Shown here: piece by piece, positions 1 to 8,269 of the stretch
Layout: each line of letters begins with the position of its first letter
Position numbering within the stretch: position 1 is the first letter of the stretch
Source of the DNA: Solirubrobacter deserti
GTDB taxonomy: Bacteria > Actinomycetota > Thermoleophilia > Solirubrobacterales > Solirubrobacteraceae
Reading direction: 5' to 3'
Assembly: GCF_003344625.1 (NCBI RefSeq)
Contig: NZ_QPKJ02000001.1
Span: 496,001 to 560,000 of the forward strand
Length of the DNA: 64,000 nucleotides
Made by a program: the position numbers and the translations under genes
Notes under the pieces: generated by a model
Database searches by the model: none
Seen by the model: only the letters and a program-made list of their open reading frames with translations
What the model was told of the DNA's origin: nothing

Positions 1-100
1 ACAGCGGCGCGGTTTCCAGCGTGGCCTTGACCTGGGCCTGCGCCGCGGGTGCGGCGATGAGGGCGAGCAGCGCGAGCAGCGCGAGGGCGACCTTGGACAT
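1..100 (-). CDS. Secreted protein, N-terminal fragment (cut by window edge)
   Basis: Only the first 33 codons are in the window, starting from an ATG at 100 and running off the left edge. The visible part is a classic Sec signal peptide: MSK, a run of Leu/Ala/Val/Ile residues, then an APAAQAQ segment that would suit signal peptidase I. The mature protein is not visible, so no function can be given. It lies 28 bp downstream of the monooxygenase-like gene on the same strand and may share its transcript. Confidence 0.6.
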   Translation of the reverse strand, partial: MSKVALALLALLALIAAPAAQAQVKATLETAPL

Positions 101-128
101 GCGCGCGACGCTAGGCGCCGCGCCGCGC

Positions 129-455
129 TCAACCGGTGAAGATGTTGTTGGGATCGCTGGCGATCACGTTGTGCTCGGCTTCCGGCTCCGAGCGGATGAG
201 GAACTCCTCGTCCTTGGGCTCCAGCCGCGCGGTGCGGTCCTTGGACCCGCTGAAGGCCTCGATCGCGTCCTCGGACTCCCACACCGAGATCGTCTGGAAG
301 TGCGTCTCCTCGCCCTCCTCGCGGCGCAGCAGGAAGACGCCGAGGTTGCCGGCGGTGTTGCGGATGTCCTTGATGCCGGTCTGGTTCATGTACTCGGTGT
401 ACTCGTCGGCGCGGGCGGTCGGGACCGTTCCGCGCCAGATGCGTGCAATCGCCAT
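129..455 (-). CDS. Antibiotic biosynthesis monooxygenase (ABM) family protein
   Basis: This is a 108-residue protein starting MAIARIWRGTV. The opening strand, the YTEYM helix region, the FLLRREE strand and the HFQTISVWESEDAIEAF segment match the dimeric alpha/beta-barrel ABM fold. ABM proteins include small cofactor-free monooxygenases and heme-degrading enzymes, but many have no known substrate. The reading frame stays open much further upstream, but that part lies antisense to the acetyltransferase gene, so the start is placed at the ATG at 455. It is divergent from the acetyltransferase gene with only 27 bp between the starts. The specific reaction is unknown. Confidence 0.75.
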   Translation of the reverse strand: MAIARIWRGTVPTARADEYTEYMNQTGIKDIRNTAGNLGVFLLRREEGEETHFQTISVWESEDAIEAFSGSKDRTARLEPKDEEFLIRSEPEAEHNVIASDPNNIFTG

Positions 456-466
456 ACGGGCTGGCT

Positions 467-472
467 TACCAT
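467..472 (+). promoter_or_regulatory. Putative -10 element of the acetyltransferase gene
   Basis: TACCAT sits 10 bases before the ATG at 483, which would place transcription start at or very near the start codon (leaderless mRNA). No convincing -35 hexamer is visible. The same arrangement recurs at many genes in this window. Confidence 0.35.
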
Positions 473-482
473 CCCGGGCGCG

Positions 483-1274
483 ATGCTCAACGCCCTCTTG
501 CACCGGATCGGCCTTGACGGCCCCGTCGAGCCGACCCTCGACGGCCTCGTCCACGTGCACCGCGCCTACCTCGGCGCGATCCCGTACGAGGACATCGCCG
601 TGCAGCTCGGCGAGACCGGTCCGTTGGCGTCGGCGGCGCTCGCGGAGCGCTTCCTGAGCGAAGGCCGCGGCGGCTACTGCTTCGAGGTCAACACGGTCTT
701 CAGCTGGCTGCTCGAGCAGCTCGGCTTCTCGGTCGAGCGCCATCAGGCCGTGGTCGGCGGCGAGGGACCCACGAACCACATGGCGCTGGTCGTCGACATC
801 GACGGCTCACTGTGGATCGCCGACGCCGGCCTGGGCGAGGGCTTCGTCGACCCGCTGCCGCTGGAGCCGGGCACGCACGCGATCGGCCCGTTCGCGTGGA
901 CCGTCGAGCTCGAGCCCTGCGGCACGTGGTGGATCGGCGCGCACGAGTGGTCCACGTTCTCGGGCTTCCGCATGGACGAGGACCCGTCGCCCGTGAGCGC
1001 CTTCGAGCCCCACCACCGCCGGCTCGCGACCGACCCGGAGTCCTCGTTCGTCAAGACGCTCGTCGTGCAGCGTCCGCGCGCGGACCGCATCGACACGCTG
1101 CGCGCACGCACGTTCTCCTCGGTCGGGCCCGGCGTGGCGGAGAAGCGCGTGCTCGACGAGGCGGAGTTCTGGGCCGTGCTCTCGGGCGAGTTCGGCATCA
1201 CGCGGCGCGACCCGCGGCTGTGGGCGCTGGCCGTCGCCCAGCACGACGCGTTCCTGGCCGCGCGAGCCGCCTGA
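483..1274 (+). CDS. Arylamine N-acetyltransferase
   Basis: This is a 263-residue cytosolic enzyme of the NAT family, which transfers acetyl groups from acetyl-CoA to arylamines and hydrazines. The catalytic triad is visible: Cys66 in RGGYCFE, His99 in TNHM and Asp114 in IADAG. The N-terminal IPYEDIAVQLG segment is also typical (usually IPFEN in the family). Length is close to the usual 270-280 residues. The ATG at 483 is chosen because the longer frame upstream runs antisense to the ABM gene. The physiological substrate cannot be read from sequence. Confidence 0.9.
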   Translation: MLNALLHRIGLDGPVEPTLDGLVHVHRAYLGAIPYEDIAVQLGETGPLASAALAERFLSEGRGGYCFEVNTVFSWLLEQLGFSVERHQAVVGGEGPTNHMALVVDIDGSLWIADAGLGEGFVDPLPLEPGTHAIGPFAWTVELEPCGTWWIGAHEWSTFSGFRMDEDPSPVSAFEPHHRRLATDPESSFVKTLVVQRPRADRIDTLRARTFSSVGPGVAEKRVLDEAEFWAVLSGEFGITRRDPRLWALAVAQHDAFLAARAA

Positions 1275-1327
1275 ACGGCTGGCACGCCCACTGGCCGAGC
1301 GTCAGGCCCTTCGCGCCCGCCGCGCGG

Positions 1328-2629
1328 TCAGTGGGTGTCGTCGCCGTTCTCGTCCGCCGAGTCGACCAGAGCGGTGATCTGGGCCAGATGCGCGCGCACC
1401 CGCTCGGCCATGGCGTCCAGCACGGCCCGCGCCTGCTCGATGCCGCCGGCCGCGTTCGTCAGGTGGAGCTTGATGCGGCGGACCTCGTCCATCGCGCCCA
1501 GCGCCCGCTCGACCTCCGCGCGCAGCGCCGGCGCGTCCAGCCCGTCCACGCCGCCCTTGGCCATCAGCACGCGCGCCCGGGCCAGCGAGTACGCGACCTC
1601 CAGCGCCAGGCGCGAGCCGTCCTCGGGGTCGTAGACGACGAACATCTTGTCGCCGCCGATCTCCTTCAACCCGTCCACGCGCGCGGGCAGCTGCTCGGCG
1701 GACGGCACGACCCACACGCCGTAGTCGGCGGCGCGCTGGGCCATCGCCTCCTCGAGGTCGGACAGCGCCTCCTTGCGTGAGCGACGGGAGTGCTTGGCCT
1801 CGAAGACGATGCGGCCGCGCGCGGCGCCGGAGCAGCCCTCGATGTCCACGACCACGTCGCCCTTGCGACCGCCGCCGCCGCGGAAGTCGCCGACGGCGTC
1901 GCAGTCGTCGCCGTGGCCGCGGGCGATCGCGTCCAGCGCGTCCACGAGCGCCTCCTCGTAGGGGCGGCCCTTGGCCGTGCCGCGAGCATGCTCGGCCGCG
2001 ACCTCGGCGGCCTTCTCGCGCTCGGAGCGCAGCCCGGCCAGCTCCAGCTTCAACGCCACCATCTGCTCGCGCATGGCTTCCAGTTGCGCTTCCTGGCGGG
2101 TGGCCAGCTCGCGCGTGGTGCGCAGGTGAGCGGCCTTGAAATCGGCCAGCGGGTTGTTGCCGTCGGCGGACGAGAACTGGCGCAGCAGGTCCTCGCGCAT
2201 GCGCGCGCTCTGGTCGCGCATCACTTCCCGCAGCTGGTGCTGCACGGCCGCCGTCGAGCCCTCGCCGAACAGCCGCTGCAGCTCGCGGGCGAGGTGCCCG
2301 TTCTCCTCGCCGAAGACCTCGTCGACCTTCGTGCCGAAGAACTCGGCCACCACGCGCGCCTTGTCCGTGAACGCGGTCTCCACCTCGCGTGAGACCTTCT
2401 CGAACTCGTTGCGGACGAACTCGGCGTCCACCGCGGCCTGCTCGCGCTCCAGGATCCGCGCGCCGACCTCGATCGCGTCGTTGACGATCGCCACCGGGTC
2501 GTCGCCCGCGGAGATGCGACGGTCCAGGAACGCCGCGGTCGTGGGATCGTCGATGACGACGTTGTCGACGATCACCCGCCCCATCAGGACGTGGACGCGC
2601 GGGGTGCGAAGTGGGGTGGCGGCCTCCAT
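1328..2629 (-). CDS. Coiled-coil protein with PD-(D/E)XK-like C-terminal domain
   Basis: This is a 433-residue protein. Residues about 50-215 are a charged, heptad-rich coiled coil. The part after about residue 220 resembles DUF2130-type domains: KGRPYEEALVDAL, then KGDVVVDIEG, then IVFEAKHS and AADYGVWVV. The spacing of the Asp in GDVVVD to the E-x-K of FEAK is what a PD-(D/E)XK nuclease core would show. Function is not established; a DNA-processing role comparable to RmuC-like coiled-coil nucleases is inference. ATG at 2629 was taken; a TTG two codons upstream is possible. It lies downstream of acylphosphatase on the same strand. Confidence 0.65.
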   Translation of the reverse strand: MEAATPLRTPRVHVLMGRVIVDNVVIDDPTTAAFLDRRISAGDDPVAIVNDAIEVGARILEREQAAVDAEFVRNEFEKVSREVETAFTDKARVVAEFFGTKVDEVFGEENGHLARELQRLFGEGSTAAVQHQLREVMRDQSARMREDLLRQFSSADGNNPLADFKAAHLRTTRELATRQEAQLEAMREQMVALKLELAGLRSEREKAAEVAAEHARGTAKGRPYEEALVDALDAIARGHGDDCDAVGDFRGGGGRKGDVVVDIEGCSGAARGRIVFEAKHSRRSRKEALSDLEEAMAQRAADYGVWVVPSAEQLPARVDGLKEIGGDKMFVVYDPEDGSRLALEVAYSLARARVLMAKGGVDGLDAPALRAEVERALGAMDEVRRIKLHLTNAAGGIEQARAVLDAMAERVRAHLAQITALVDSADENGDDTH

Positions 2630-2666
2630 GAGCAACCGACCACGCTACGCGCCGGTCCCGACGGAA

Positions 2667-2936
2667 CTAGCGCGTGGAGAAGCCGCGCAGCCCTTCGGCG
2701 GCCTCGGTGCGCACGTCCACCGAGTCGACCGTCGAGTGCCCGGGCCCGCCGCGCACGAACTCGACCAGCGCGTCAACCGCAGCCGCAGGGCCTTCGAAGA
2801 CCGCTTCGACCGTCCCGTCACCCAGGTTCTCGGCCCAGCCGGCGACGCCGAGCCGCTCGGCCTCACGCCGCGTCGACTCCCGGAAGAAGACGCCCTGCAC
2901 GTTCCCGTGCGCCACCACGCGGCGCCGTTCGGCCAT
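2667..2936 (-). CDS. acyP: Acylphosphatase
   Basis: This is an 89-residue enzyme hydrolysing the carboxyl-phosphate bond of acyl phosphates. The family signature VQGVFFRES carries the phosphate-binding loop and catalytic Arg, and [17 protein letters not shown] carries the catalytic Asn. Length is typical (about 90). Its start is only 17 bp from the start of the divergent gene at 2954, so both promoters must overlap. Likely a housekeeping enzyme. Confidence 0.92.
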   Translation of the reverse strand: MAERRRVVAHGNVQGVFFRESTRREAERLGVAGWAENLGDGTVEAVFEGPAAAVDALVEFVRGGPGHSTVDSVDVRTEAAEGLRGFSTR

Positions 2937-2953
2937 GCCAGTACGGTAGACAA

Positions 2954-3877
2954 ATGACAGCCCTCGAAGGCGAGCTCGACGCCTGTGGAGGGGCCAAGGC
3001 GCCCCCCTCGGCCTCCGCGCGCCTGAGGGAGGTCCTGACCGAGACGCTCAAGCGCGGCCGCCACGAGCTCGCCAAGCCGCGCTCGGGCATCGAGCAGCCG
3101 GTCGAGATCGGGCTCGCCAACGGCCTGCTGGCCGCCACCCCGGCGACGGCCACGCTGCGCGCCGACCCGGAATCGATCCCCGAGCGCGAGTGGCTGCTCG
3201 TCGCAGCCGTGGTCGGCACGCTGGTCGAGCTCGCCGAGCCCGGCCCGCCCACCGGCCCGCACGATCTGCGCCTGCGCGCGGGCGAGCTCCCGGGCGGCTT
3301 CCTCGTGCTCGGCTTCGAGGCGGGCGAGCTGGACCCCGAGCTCGTCGACCTCGCGTTCGAGGAGCAGTCGTACGGCATCGACCGCCTGCGCGCCCGCGCG
3401 CACGCGCTCCCGCCCGGGGTGATCGAGAACGTCGAGCTCAAGGCGCCGATCGGCGCGCAGCACCCGCTCAAGATCGCCGAGGCCGTCGCGCGCCTCGGCG
3501 GTCGCCCCGCCGGCCCCCACGACGAGGTCGAGGACGCGGTGCTGTCCATCCTGGGCACCGGCGGCAACGCCACGCGCCCGCACGAGGATCCCGACCCCGC
3601 CAAGCGCGCCGCGCGCCGGATCCTGCAACGGCTCGACGGCATGGGGAAGTGGGGCGGATATCACACCGAGTTCGCGCACCTTGCGCGAGGCTTCGCGGGC
3701 AACGACCGCGCGCTCGCGCAGGAGGTCGGGGAGGCGCTGCTGGAAGCGGGGCTGCTCTCCGAGAAGCCTTCCGTCGGCCAGCGCCACGTCTACCTCAATC
3801 CCAAGCGCGCAGCCGAGATTCGCAAGCTCATAGACACGGGAACGCTCCCAGCGGGTATGAGGCTGCCGTCCAAATAG
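2954..3877 (+). CDS. Conserved hypothetical protein with possible C-terminal winged helix
   Basis: This is a 307-residue protein that I do not recognise. The middle part is rich in acidic and hydrophobic strands. The last about 90 residues ([31 protein letters not shown] and onward) look helical and could form a small helix-turn-helix or dimerisation unit ending in a basic tail. The ATG at 2954 follows a TACGGT -10-like box by 6 bases, suggesting a leaderless message. Its stop overlaps the Shine-Dalgarno of the acyl-CoA synthetase that follows, so the two are probably co-translated. Confidence 0.6.
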   Translation: MTALEGELDACGGAKAPPSASARLREVLTETLKRGRHELAKPRSGIEQPVEIGLANGLLAATPATATLRADPESIPEREWLLVAAVVGTLVELAEPGPPTGPHDLRLRAGELPGGFLVLGFEAGELDPELVDLAFEEQSYGIDRLRARAHALPPGVIENVELKAPIGAQHPLKIAEAVARLGGRPAGPHDEVEDAVLSILGTGGNATRPHEDPDPAKRAARRILQRLDGMGKWGGYHTEFAHLARGFAGNDRALAQEVGEALLEAGLLSEKPSVGQRHVYLNPKRAAEIRKLIDTGTLPAGMRLPSK

Positions 3878-3880
3878 GAG
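3876..3880 (+). promoter_or_regulatory. Shine-Dalgarno that sets a TTG start
   Basis: AGGAG ends 6 bases before TTG at 3887 and overlaps the TAG stop of the preceding gene (3875-3877). This site is the reason for accepting TTG as the start of the acyl-CoA synthetase. Confidence 0.6.
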
Positions 3881-3886
3881 AGACCG

Positions 3887-5497
3887 TTGATCCCGAAGCC
3901 GAGTGAGCTCGCCACGCAGGCCACGACGAAGCTGCAGACGCTGGTAACGCTCACCCGAGCGGGGATCGTGCACCCCGAACGCCCGGACCACCTGTGGCAC
4001 ACCGTGAGCGCGCTGCTGCGCTTCGGCACCACGCCCGCCGCGGGCTACATCGGCGCCGCCAAGAAGTTCCCGGACGAGCCCGCGGTCATCGACGAGCTCG
4101 GCACGCTCACCTTCAAACAGGTCGACGAACGCACGAATGCGCTCGCGCGCGCGTTCATGGCCGACGGCATCAAGCCGGGGGACGGCGTCGCGGTCATGTG
4201 CCGCAACCACCGCGGCTGGATCGACGCCGTCGTCGCGTGCTCGAAGCTCGGCGCCAACGCGCTGTTCATGAACACCGCGTTCAGCGGCCCGCAGCTGACC
4301 GACGTCGCCGAGCGCGAGCAGCCGAAGGCGATCGTCTACGACCAGGAGTTCGCCGAGGTGCTGGCGGACGCGGCCGAGGGCCGCAAGCGCTACGTCGCCT
4401 GGCACGACGAGCCCAGCGATCACCCGCACCTGGAGGGCGTGATCGGCCGCGGCGACCCCGCGCCGCTGAAGGCGCCGGACGAGAAGGGCCGCGCGATCAT
4501 CCTCACCTCGGGCACGACCGGCACGCCGAAGGGCGCGTCACGCTCGATGCCGAAGTCGATCGACCCGATCGCGGCGCTGCTGTCGGTGATCCCGCTGAAG
4601 GCGCGCGAGAAGACGATGCTCGCCGCGCCGCTGTTCCACGCGTGGGGCTTCGCGCAGTGGGCGCTCGGGATCAGCCTGGCGTCGACCGTCGTGCTCAAGC
4701 GCAAGTTCGACGAGGAGGCGACGCTCTCGCTCACCGCCCAGCACCGCTGCCAGGCGCTCGTCGTGGTGCCCGTGATGATCCAGCGCATCCTCGAGCTTCC
4801 GGACGAGGTGCTCGACCGCTACGACCTCTCCAGCGTGCGCGCGGTCCCCGTGTCCGGCTCCGCGCTCCCGGGCGCAATCTCGGGCCGCTGGATGGACCAC
4901 TTCGGCGAGAACCTCTACAACCTCTACGGCTCGACCGAGGTGGCGTGGGCGACGATCGCGACGCCGCGCGACCTGCGCGACGCGCCCGGCACCGTCGGCC
5001 GCCCGCCGCGCGGGTCCGTGGTGAAGATCTACGACGAGGACGGGAACGTCCTGCCACCGGGCGAGACGGGCCGGATCTTCGTCGGCAACGACGTCCAGTT
5101 CGAGGGCTACACGGGCGGCGGCAGCAAGGACGAGATCGACGGGCTGCTCTCCTCCGGCGACGTCGGCCATTTCGACGACCGCGGGCGCCTGTTCATCGAC
5201 GGTCGCGACGATGACATGATCGTCAGCGGCGGCGAGAACGTCTTCCCGGCCGAGGTCGAGGATCTGCTGCACGGCCACGAGGCGATCGTGGAGGCCGCGG
5301 TCTTCGGCGTGGACGACGAGCAGTACGGCCAGCGGCTGAAAGCGGTGATCGTCCGGCGGGGCGAGATCACCGCGGACGAGGTCCGCGCGTACGTGAAGGA
5401 GAACCTGGCCGGCTACAAGCAGCCGCGCGACGTCGAGTTCGTCGACGAGCTCCCGCGGACCTCCACCGGGAAGGTGTTGAAGCGAGAACTAATGTAA
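3887..5497 (+). CDS. AMP-dependent acyl-CoA synthetase/ligase
   Basis: This is a 536-residue ANL-superfamily enzyme that activates a carboxylic acid with ATP and joins it to CoA. The P-loop LTSGTTGTPKGA lies near residue 205, YGSTEVAW near 345, the hinge-region GRDDDMIVSGGENVFP near 440-460, and the C-terminal catalytic Lys529 in RTSTGKVLK. The N-terminal region before the AMP-binding core is about 50 residues and helical, similar to actinobacterial fatty-acyl-CoA ligases. A TTG start is chosen because of the AGGAG at 3876-3880. Substrate chain length is not predictable. It is coupled to the upstream unknown gene and 5 bp from yceD. Confidence 0.88.
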   Translation: MIPKPSELATQATTKLQTLVTLTRAGIVHPERPDHLWHTVSALLRFGTTPAAGYIGAAKKFPDEPAVIDELGTLTFKQVDERTNALARAFMADGIKPGDGVAVMCRNHRGWIDAVVACSKLGANALFMNTAFSGPQLTDVAEREQPKAIVYDQEFAEVLADAAEGRKRYVAWHDEPSDHPHLEGVIGRGDPAPLKAPDEKGRAIILTSGTTGTPKGASRSMPKSIDPIAALLSVIPLKAREKTMLAAPLFHAWGFAQWALGISLASTVVLKRKFDEEATLSLTAQHRCQALVVVPVMIQRILELPDEVLDRYDLSSVRAVPVSGSALPGAISGRWMDHFGENLYNLYGSTEVAWATIATPRDLRDAPGTVGRPPRGSVVKIYDEDGNVLPPGETGRIFVGNDVQFEGYTGGGSKDEIDGLLSSGDVGHFDDRGRLFIDGRDDDMIVSGGENVFPAEVEDLLHGHEAIVEAAVFGVDDEQYGQRLKAVIVRRGEITADEVRAYVKENLAGYKQPRDVEFVDELPRTSTGKVLKRELM

Positions 5498-5502
5498 GAG
5501 GC

Positions 5503-6018
5503 ATGCCTCAGCGCACGGACTCCTTTGACCTCGCGCGCCTCGGGCTCACCTCCGGCGAAGGCCGGCGTCTGGACCTCAATGTCCACGTCGAGCCGTTCGA
5601 CTACGGCGGCTCGACCTACGCCGTCGTCCCGGAGCTGGTGCCCGCGCGCCTTGACGTCTCCCGCACCACCGGAAACGGTTGGGCGTTGCGTCTGCGCTTC
5701 AGCGCGCAGCTCGAAGGTCCGTGCATGCGCTGCCTCGAGCCCGCGTCGCCGACCTTCGACGTGGACTCCTATGAGGTCCACCAGCCGGGAGCCGGGGACT
5801 CGGAGCTCAAGTCGCCGTATGTGGACGACGAGCTGGACGTCGAGGCGTGGGCGCGCGACGCGCTCGCGCTCGCGCTTCCGGCCCAGATCAAGTGCCGGGC
5901 GGACTGCGCGGGGCTGTGCCCGCAGTGCGGCGCGAACCTCAACGAGGACCCGGACCACGCGCACGAGGCCGAGCCGGATCCGCGCTGGGCCAAGCTGTCC
6001 GAGCTCAAATTCGAGTAG
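5503..6018 (+). CDS. yceD: YceD/DUF177 family protein (23S rRNA accumulation)
   Basis: This is a 171-residue protein. CMRCLEP in the middle and CRADCAGLCPQCGANL near the end match the conserved cysteine motifs of the DUF177/YceD family. In E. coli yceD and in plants the family is needed for 23S rRNA accumulation, and the gene normally precedes rpmF, exactly as here. The cysteine pairs probably bind zinc (inference). Confidence 0.88.
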   Translation: MPQRTDSFDLARLGLTSGEGRRLDLNVHVEPFDYGGSTYAVVPELVPARLDVSRTTGNGWALRLRFSAQLEGPCMRCLEPASPTFDVDSYEVHQPGAGDSELKSPYVDDELDVEAWARDALALALPAQIKCRADCAGLCPQCGANLNEDPDHAHEAEPDPRWAKLSELKFE

Positions 6019-6045
6019 GTCGCATCGCCTGCGGGCGACGCTACG

Positions 6046-6095
6046 GGGAGTTCCCCGAGGTCGCGTCGAGAGACGTGTCCGGAGCGGGAACTCCC
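6046..6095. repeat. 10-bp inverted repeat between yceD and rpmF
   Basis: GGGAGTTCCC (6046-6055) and GGGAACTCCC (6086-6095) are exact reverse complements separated by 30 bases. Each arm can also form its own 4-bp stem. The repeat lies upstream of the -10-like TATCCT at 6103, so it could terminate yceD transcripts or bind a regulator at the rpmF promoter. No T-run follows. Confidence 0.45.
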
Positions 6096-6102
6096 GAGCC
6101 GC

Positions 6103-6108
6103 TATCCT
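6103..6108 (+). promoter_or_regulatory. rpmF: Putative -10 element of rpmF
   Basis: TATCCT lies 11 bases before the rpmF ATG at 6120. Transcription would begin a few bases before the start codon. No clear -35 is seen. Confidence 0.4.
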
Positions 6109-6119
6109 GTCGCGCCGAA

Positions 6120-6323
6120 ATGGCCGTCCCTAAGCAAAAGCAGTCGCACGCGCGCACCTCGCAGCGCCGGGCGCAGCACAAGATCACTGCTCCCTCGGTC
6201 AACGACTGCCCGCAGTGCCGCCGGCCTCGCCGCCCGCACCGCGTGTGCCCGCATTGCGGGTTCTATGGCGGTCGCGAAGTCGTGCACATGCACGACGAGC
6301 ACGATCACGACCACGAGCACTAG
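6120..6323 (+). CDS. rpmF: 50S ribosomal protein L32
   Basis: This is a 67-residue ribosomal protein beginning MAVPKQKQSHARTSQRRAQH, the universal L32 N-terminus. The zinc ribbon is CPQC followed by CPHC. The tail is unusual: after GGREVV it ends in a His/Asp-rich stretch HMHDEHDHDHEH, which could bind metal. The last 59 bases overlap the only ATG available for plsX in another frame. Confidence 0.95.
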   Translation: MAVPKQKQSHARTSQRRAQHKITAPSVNDCPQCRRPRRPHRVCPHCGFYGGREVVHMHDEHDHDHEH

Positions 6324-7344
6324 AAGCCTCACCGTCGCCGTCGATGTCAACGGGGCCGATCTCGGCCCCGCTGAGGTCGCGCGCGGTGCTGCGGACGCCT
6401 CGGGCGTCCGCGTGATCCTGTACGGCCCGGCCGCCGAGATCGGGCCGGTGCCCTCGCACGTCTCCGTCGTCGACGCGCCCGTGTCGATCGCCAAGGAGGC
6501 CGATCCCGTCCGGGCCGTGCGCCGCACGCCCGACGCGTCGATCGTCCAGGCCGTCGCCGCGGTGTCCTCCGGCGAGGCCGACGCGGTGATCAGCGGCGGG
6601 TCCACGGGCGCGGCCCTGGCGGCCGCGACGTTCGGCTTCAAGCGCGTGCGCGGCGTCCACCGTCCCGCGCTGGCGCTGATGATCCCGGTGCCGGGCAAGC
6701 CGTTCCTGCTGCTCGACGCAGGCGCGAACGTCGAGGTCCGGCCTGAGATGCTCGTCCAGTTCGCGCACATGGGGGCGGCGTTCATGGAGGCGGTCGGCGG
6801 TGTCGCGTCGCCGCGCGTGGCGCTGCTCGCGAACGGGACGGAGTCGACCAAGGGCACGGAGGTCGTCGTCGCCGCGCACGAGGCGCTGGCCGGGTCGGCG
6901 GGGCTGAACTTCGTCGGCAACGTCGAGGGCTTCGCGATCGGGACGGGCGCGGCGGACGTGATCGTCGCCGACGGCTTCACCGGCAACGTCGCGCTGAAGG
7001 TGATGGAGGGGACCTCGGCCGCGCTGCTGGGCGCGGTGCGGTCCGCGGCCATGTCGAACTGGCGCTCCAAGCTCGGCGGCATGCTGCTCCGTCCCGCTCT
7101 GCGCGGGTTGCGGTCGGAGATCGACCCGGAGGAGCAGGGCGGCGCGGTCCTGCTCGGATTGCGGCACATCGGCGTCGTCCCGCACGGGTCGTTCAGGGCG
7201 CGCGGGTTCACGCGCGCGATCGAGGTCGCGGCGCGCGGCGTCCGCGAGGACGTGGCCGGACGCACCTACGCGCGCCTGGCCGAGGCGGGCGCGCTGCGCA
7301 AGACGGCGTCCGAGGCGGTCGGTAGCTTGCCGGACCAGTCATGA
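6265..7344 (+). CDS. plsX: Phosphate acyltransferase PlsX
   Basis: This enzyme makes acyl-phosphate from acyl-ACP for membrane phospholipid synthesis. AVDVNGADLGPAEV stands for the family N-terminus (usually AVDAMGGD). SGGSTGAALAAATF, DAGANVEVRPEML and VVAD/VADGFTGNVALK are PlsX core motifs. Length is 359 if ATG 6265 is used, which lies inside rpmF; the recognisable protein begins near residue 23, and no ATG, GTG or TTG lies between. Either the start is the overlapping ATG, giving a Thr/Ser-rich extension, or a non-standard codon is used. It overlaps acpP by 4 bp (ATGA). Confidence 0.85.
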   Translation: MAVAKSCTCTTSTITTTSTRSLTVAVDVNGADLGPAEVARGAADASGVRVILYGPAAEIGPVPSHVSVVDAPVSIAKEADPVRAVRRTPDASIVQAVAAVSSGEADAVISGGSTGAALAAATFGFKRVRGVHRPALALMIPVPGKPFLLLDAGANVEVRPEMLVQFAHMGAAFMEAVGGVASPRVALLANGTESTKGTEVVVAAHEALAGSAGLNFVGNVEGFAIGTGAADVIVADGFTGNVALKVMEGTSAALLGAVRSAAMSNWRSKLGGMLLRPALRGLRSEIDPEEQGGAVLLGLRHIGVVPHGSFRARGFTRAIEVAARGVREDVAGRTYARLAEAGALRKTASEAVGSLPDQS

Positions 7345-7595
7345 CCCGAGAGCAAGTCCTTTCCCTGATCCGCGAACACCTGGCCGACGAGCTGGAGCTC
7401 GAGGATCCGTCCGCGATCACCGAGGACACGCACTTCCGGGAGGACCTGTCGGCCGACTCGCTGGATCTGTACACGCTCGTGCAGGAGCTCGAGGATCAGT
7501 ACGGCGTGAAGATGTCCGACGAGGAGGCGGCGCGCATCCACACCGTGCGCCAGGCCATCGACTTCGTTCTGGCCCACGAACCGTCGGGCACCTGA
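7341..7595 (+). CDS. acpP: Acyl carrier protein
   Basis: This is an 84-residue acidic four-helix protein that carries fatty-acyl chains. Ser40 in ADSLDLYTLV is the 4'-phosphopantetheine attachment site. DSLDL is normally followed by V-E, so the Tyr is a local variation. It starts inside the plsX stop codon (ATGA), which implies translational coupling, and precedes rnc by 14 bp as in many bacteria. Confidence 0.93.
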   Translation: MTREQVLSLIREHLADELELEDPSAITEDTHFREDLSADSLDLYTLVQELEDQYGVKMSDEEAARIHTVRQAIDFVLAHEPSGT

Positions 7596-7609
7596 ACCAG
7601 CTGCACGAC

Positions 7610-8269
7610 ATGCTCGAGGCGTTGCCGGCCGAACTCGCGCGGCAGTCGGTGACGCACTCGTCCTGGACCGAGAAGCGCTCGGATTCCTATGAGCGGCTGG
7701 CGTTCCTCGGCGATTCGGTGCTCGGCCTGGCGGTCACGACGCACCTGTATCCGCGGCTGCAGCCCGACGCCTACGGCGCCGGCCGCCTGACCAAGGTGCG
7801 CGCGCAGGCGGTGAGCGGCCGTTCGTGCCGGGACGTAGCCGAGCGGCTGGGCATCCCGGAGCGCCTGAAGGCCGCGGCGCCGCCGGAGTTCGCCGGGCCC
7901 GCGACCGAGCAGCTCGCGCGCACCGAGCGGGTGCTGGCGTCGGTGATCGAGGCCGTGATCGGGGCCTGCTACCTGCAGTTCGGCTACGAGCAGGTGGCCG
8001 ACGCGGTGGTGGAGGCGTTCCAGCCCGAGATCGAGCGGGCGCTCGCGCATCCGGCCGACTTCAAGAGCGCGCTGCAGGAGCAGCTCGCGCGGCGCGGGAC
8101 GGTCGTCGTCTACGAGGTCGCCTCCGAGGAGGGGCCGCCGCACGAGCGGACGTTCGAGGTCGTCGCGGTCGTGGACGGCCAGGAGGTGGCGCGGGGGAGC
8201 GGGCGCTCGAAGAAGGACGCCGAGCAGGCCGCGGCCGAGGCGGCGCTGGAGTCGCTGGGGCCGGGCTGA
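7610..8269 (+). CDS. rnc: Ribonuclease III
   Basis: This is a 219-residue double-strand-specific endoribonuclease for rRNA and mRNA processing. The signature YERLAFLGDSVLGL (normally NERLEFLGDAVL) lies near residues 27-40. The second acidic cluster is ASVIEAVIGACYLQFG, and a double-stranded RNA-binding domain fills residues about 145-219 (GSGRSKKDAEQAAAEAAL). The ATG at 7610 gives a slightly short N-terminus. It overlaps smc by 3 bp. Confidence 0.93.
   Translation: MLEALPAELARQSVTHSSWTEKRSDSYERLAFLGDSVLGLAVTTHLYPRLQPDAYGAGRLTKVRAQAVSGRSCRDVAERLGIPERLKAAAPPEFAGPATEQLARTERVLASVIEAVIGACYLQFGYEQVADAVVEAFQPEIERALAHPADFKSALQEQLARRGTVVVYEVASEEGPPHERTFEVVAVVDGQEVARGSGRSKKDAEQAAAEAALESLGPG

Noticed and set aside
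456..779. N-terminal extension of the ABM-family gene
   Set aside because: It is antisense to the acetyltransferase active-site region and has no ABM similarity.
7825..8268. In-frame N-terminal extension of smc
   Set aside because: It lies over rnc in another frame, and MHLSSITLKGFKSF at 8269 is the standard SMC N-terminus.
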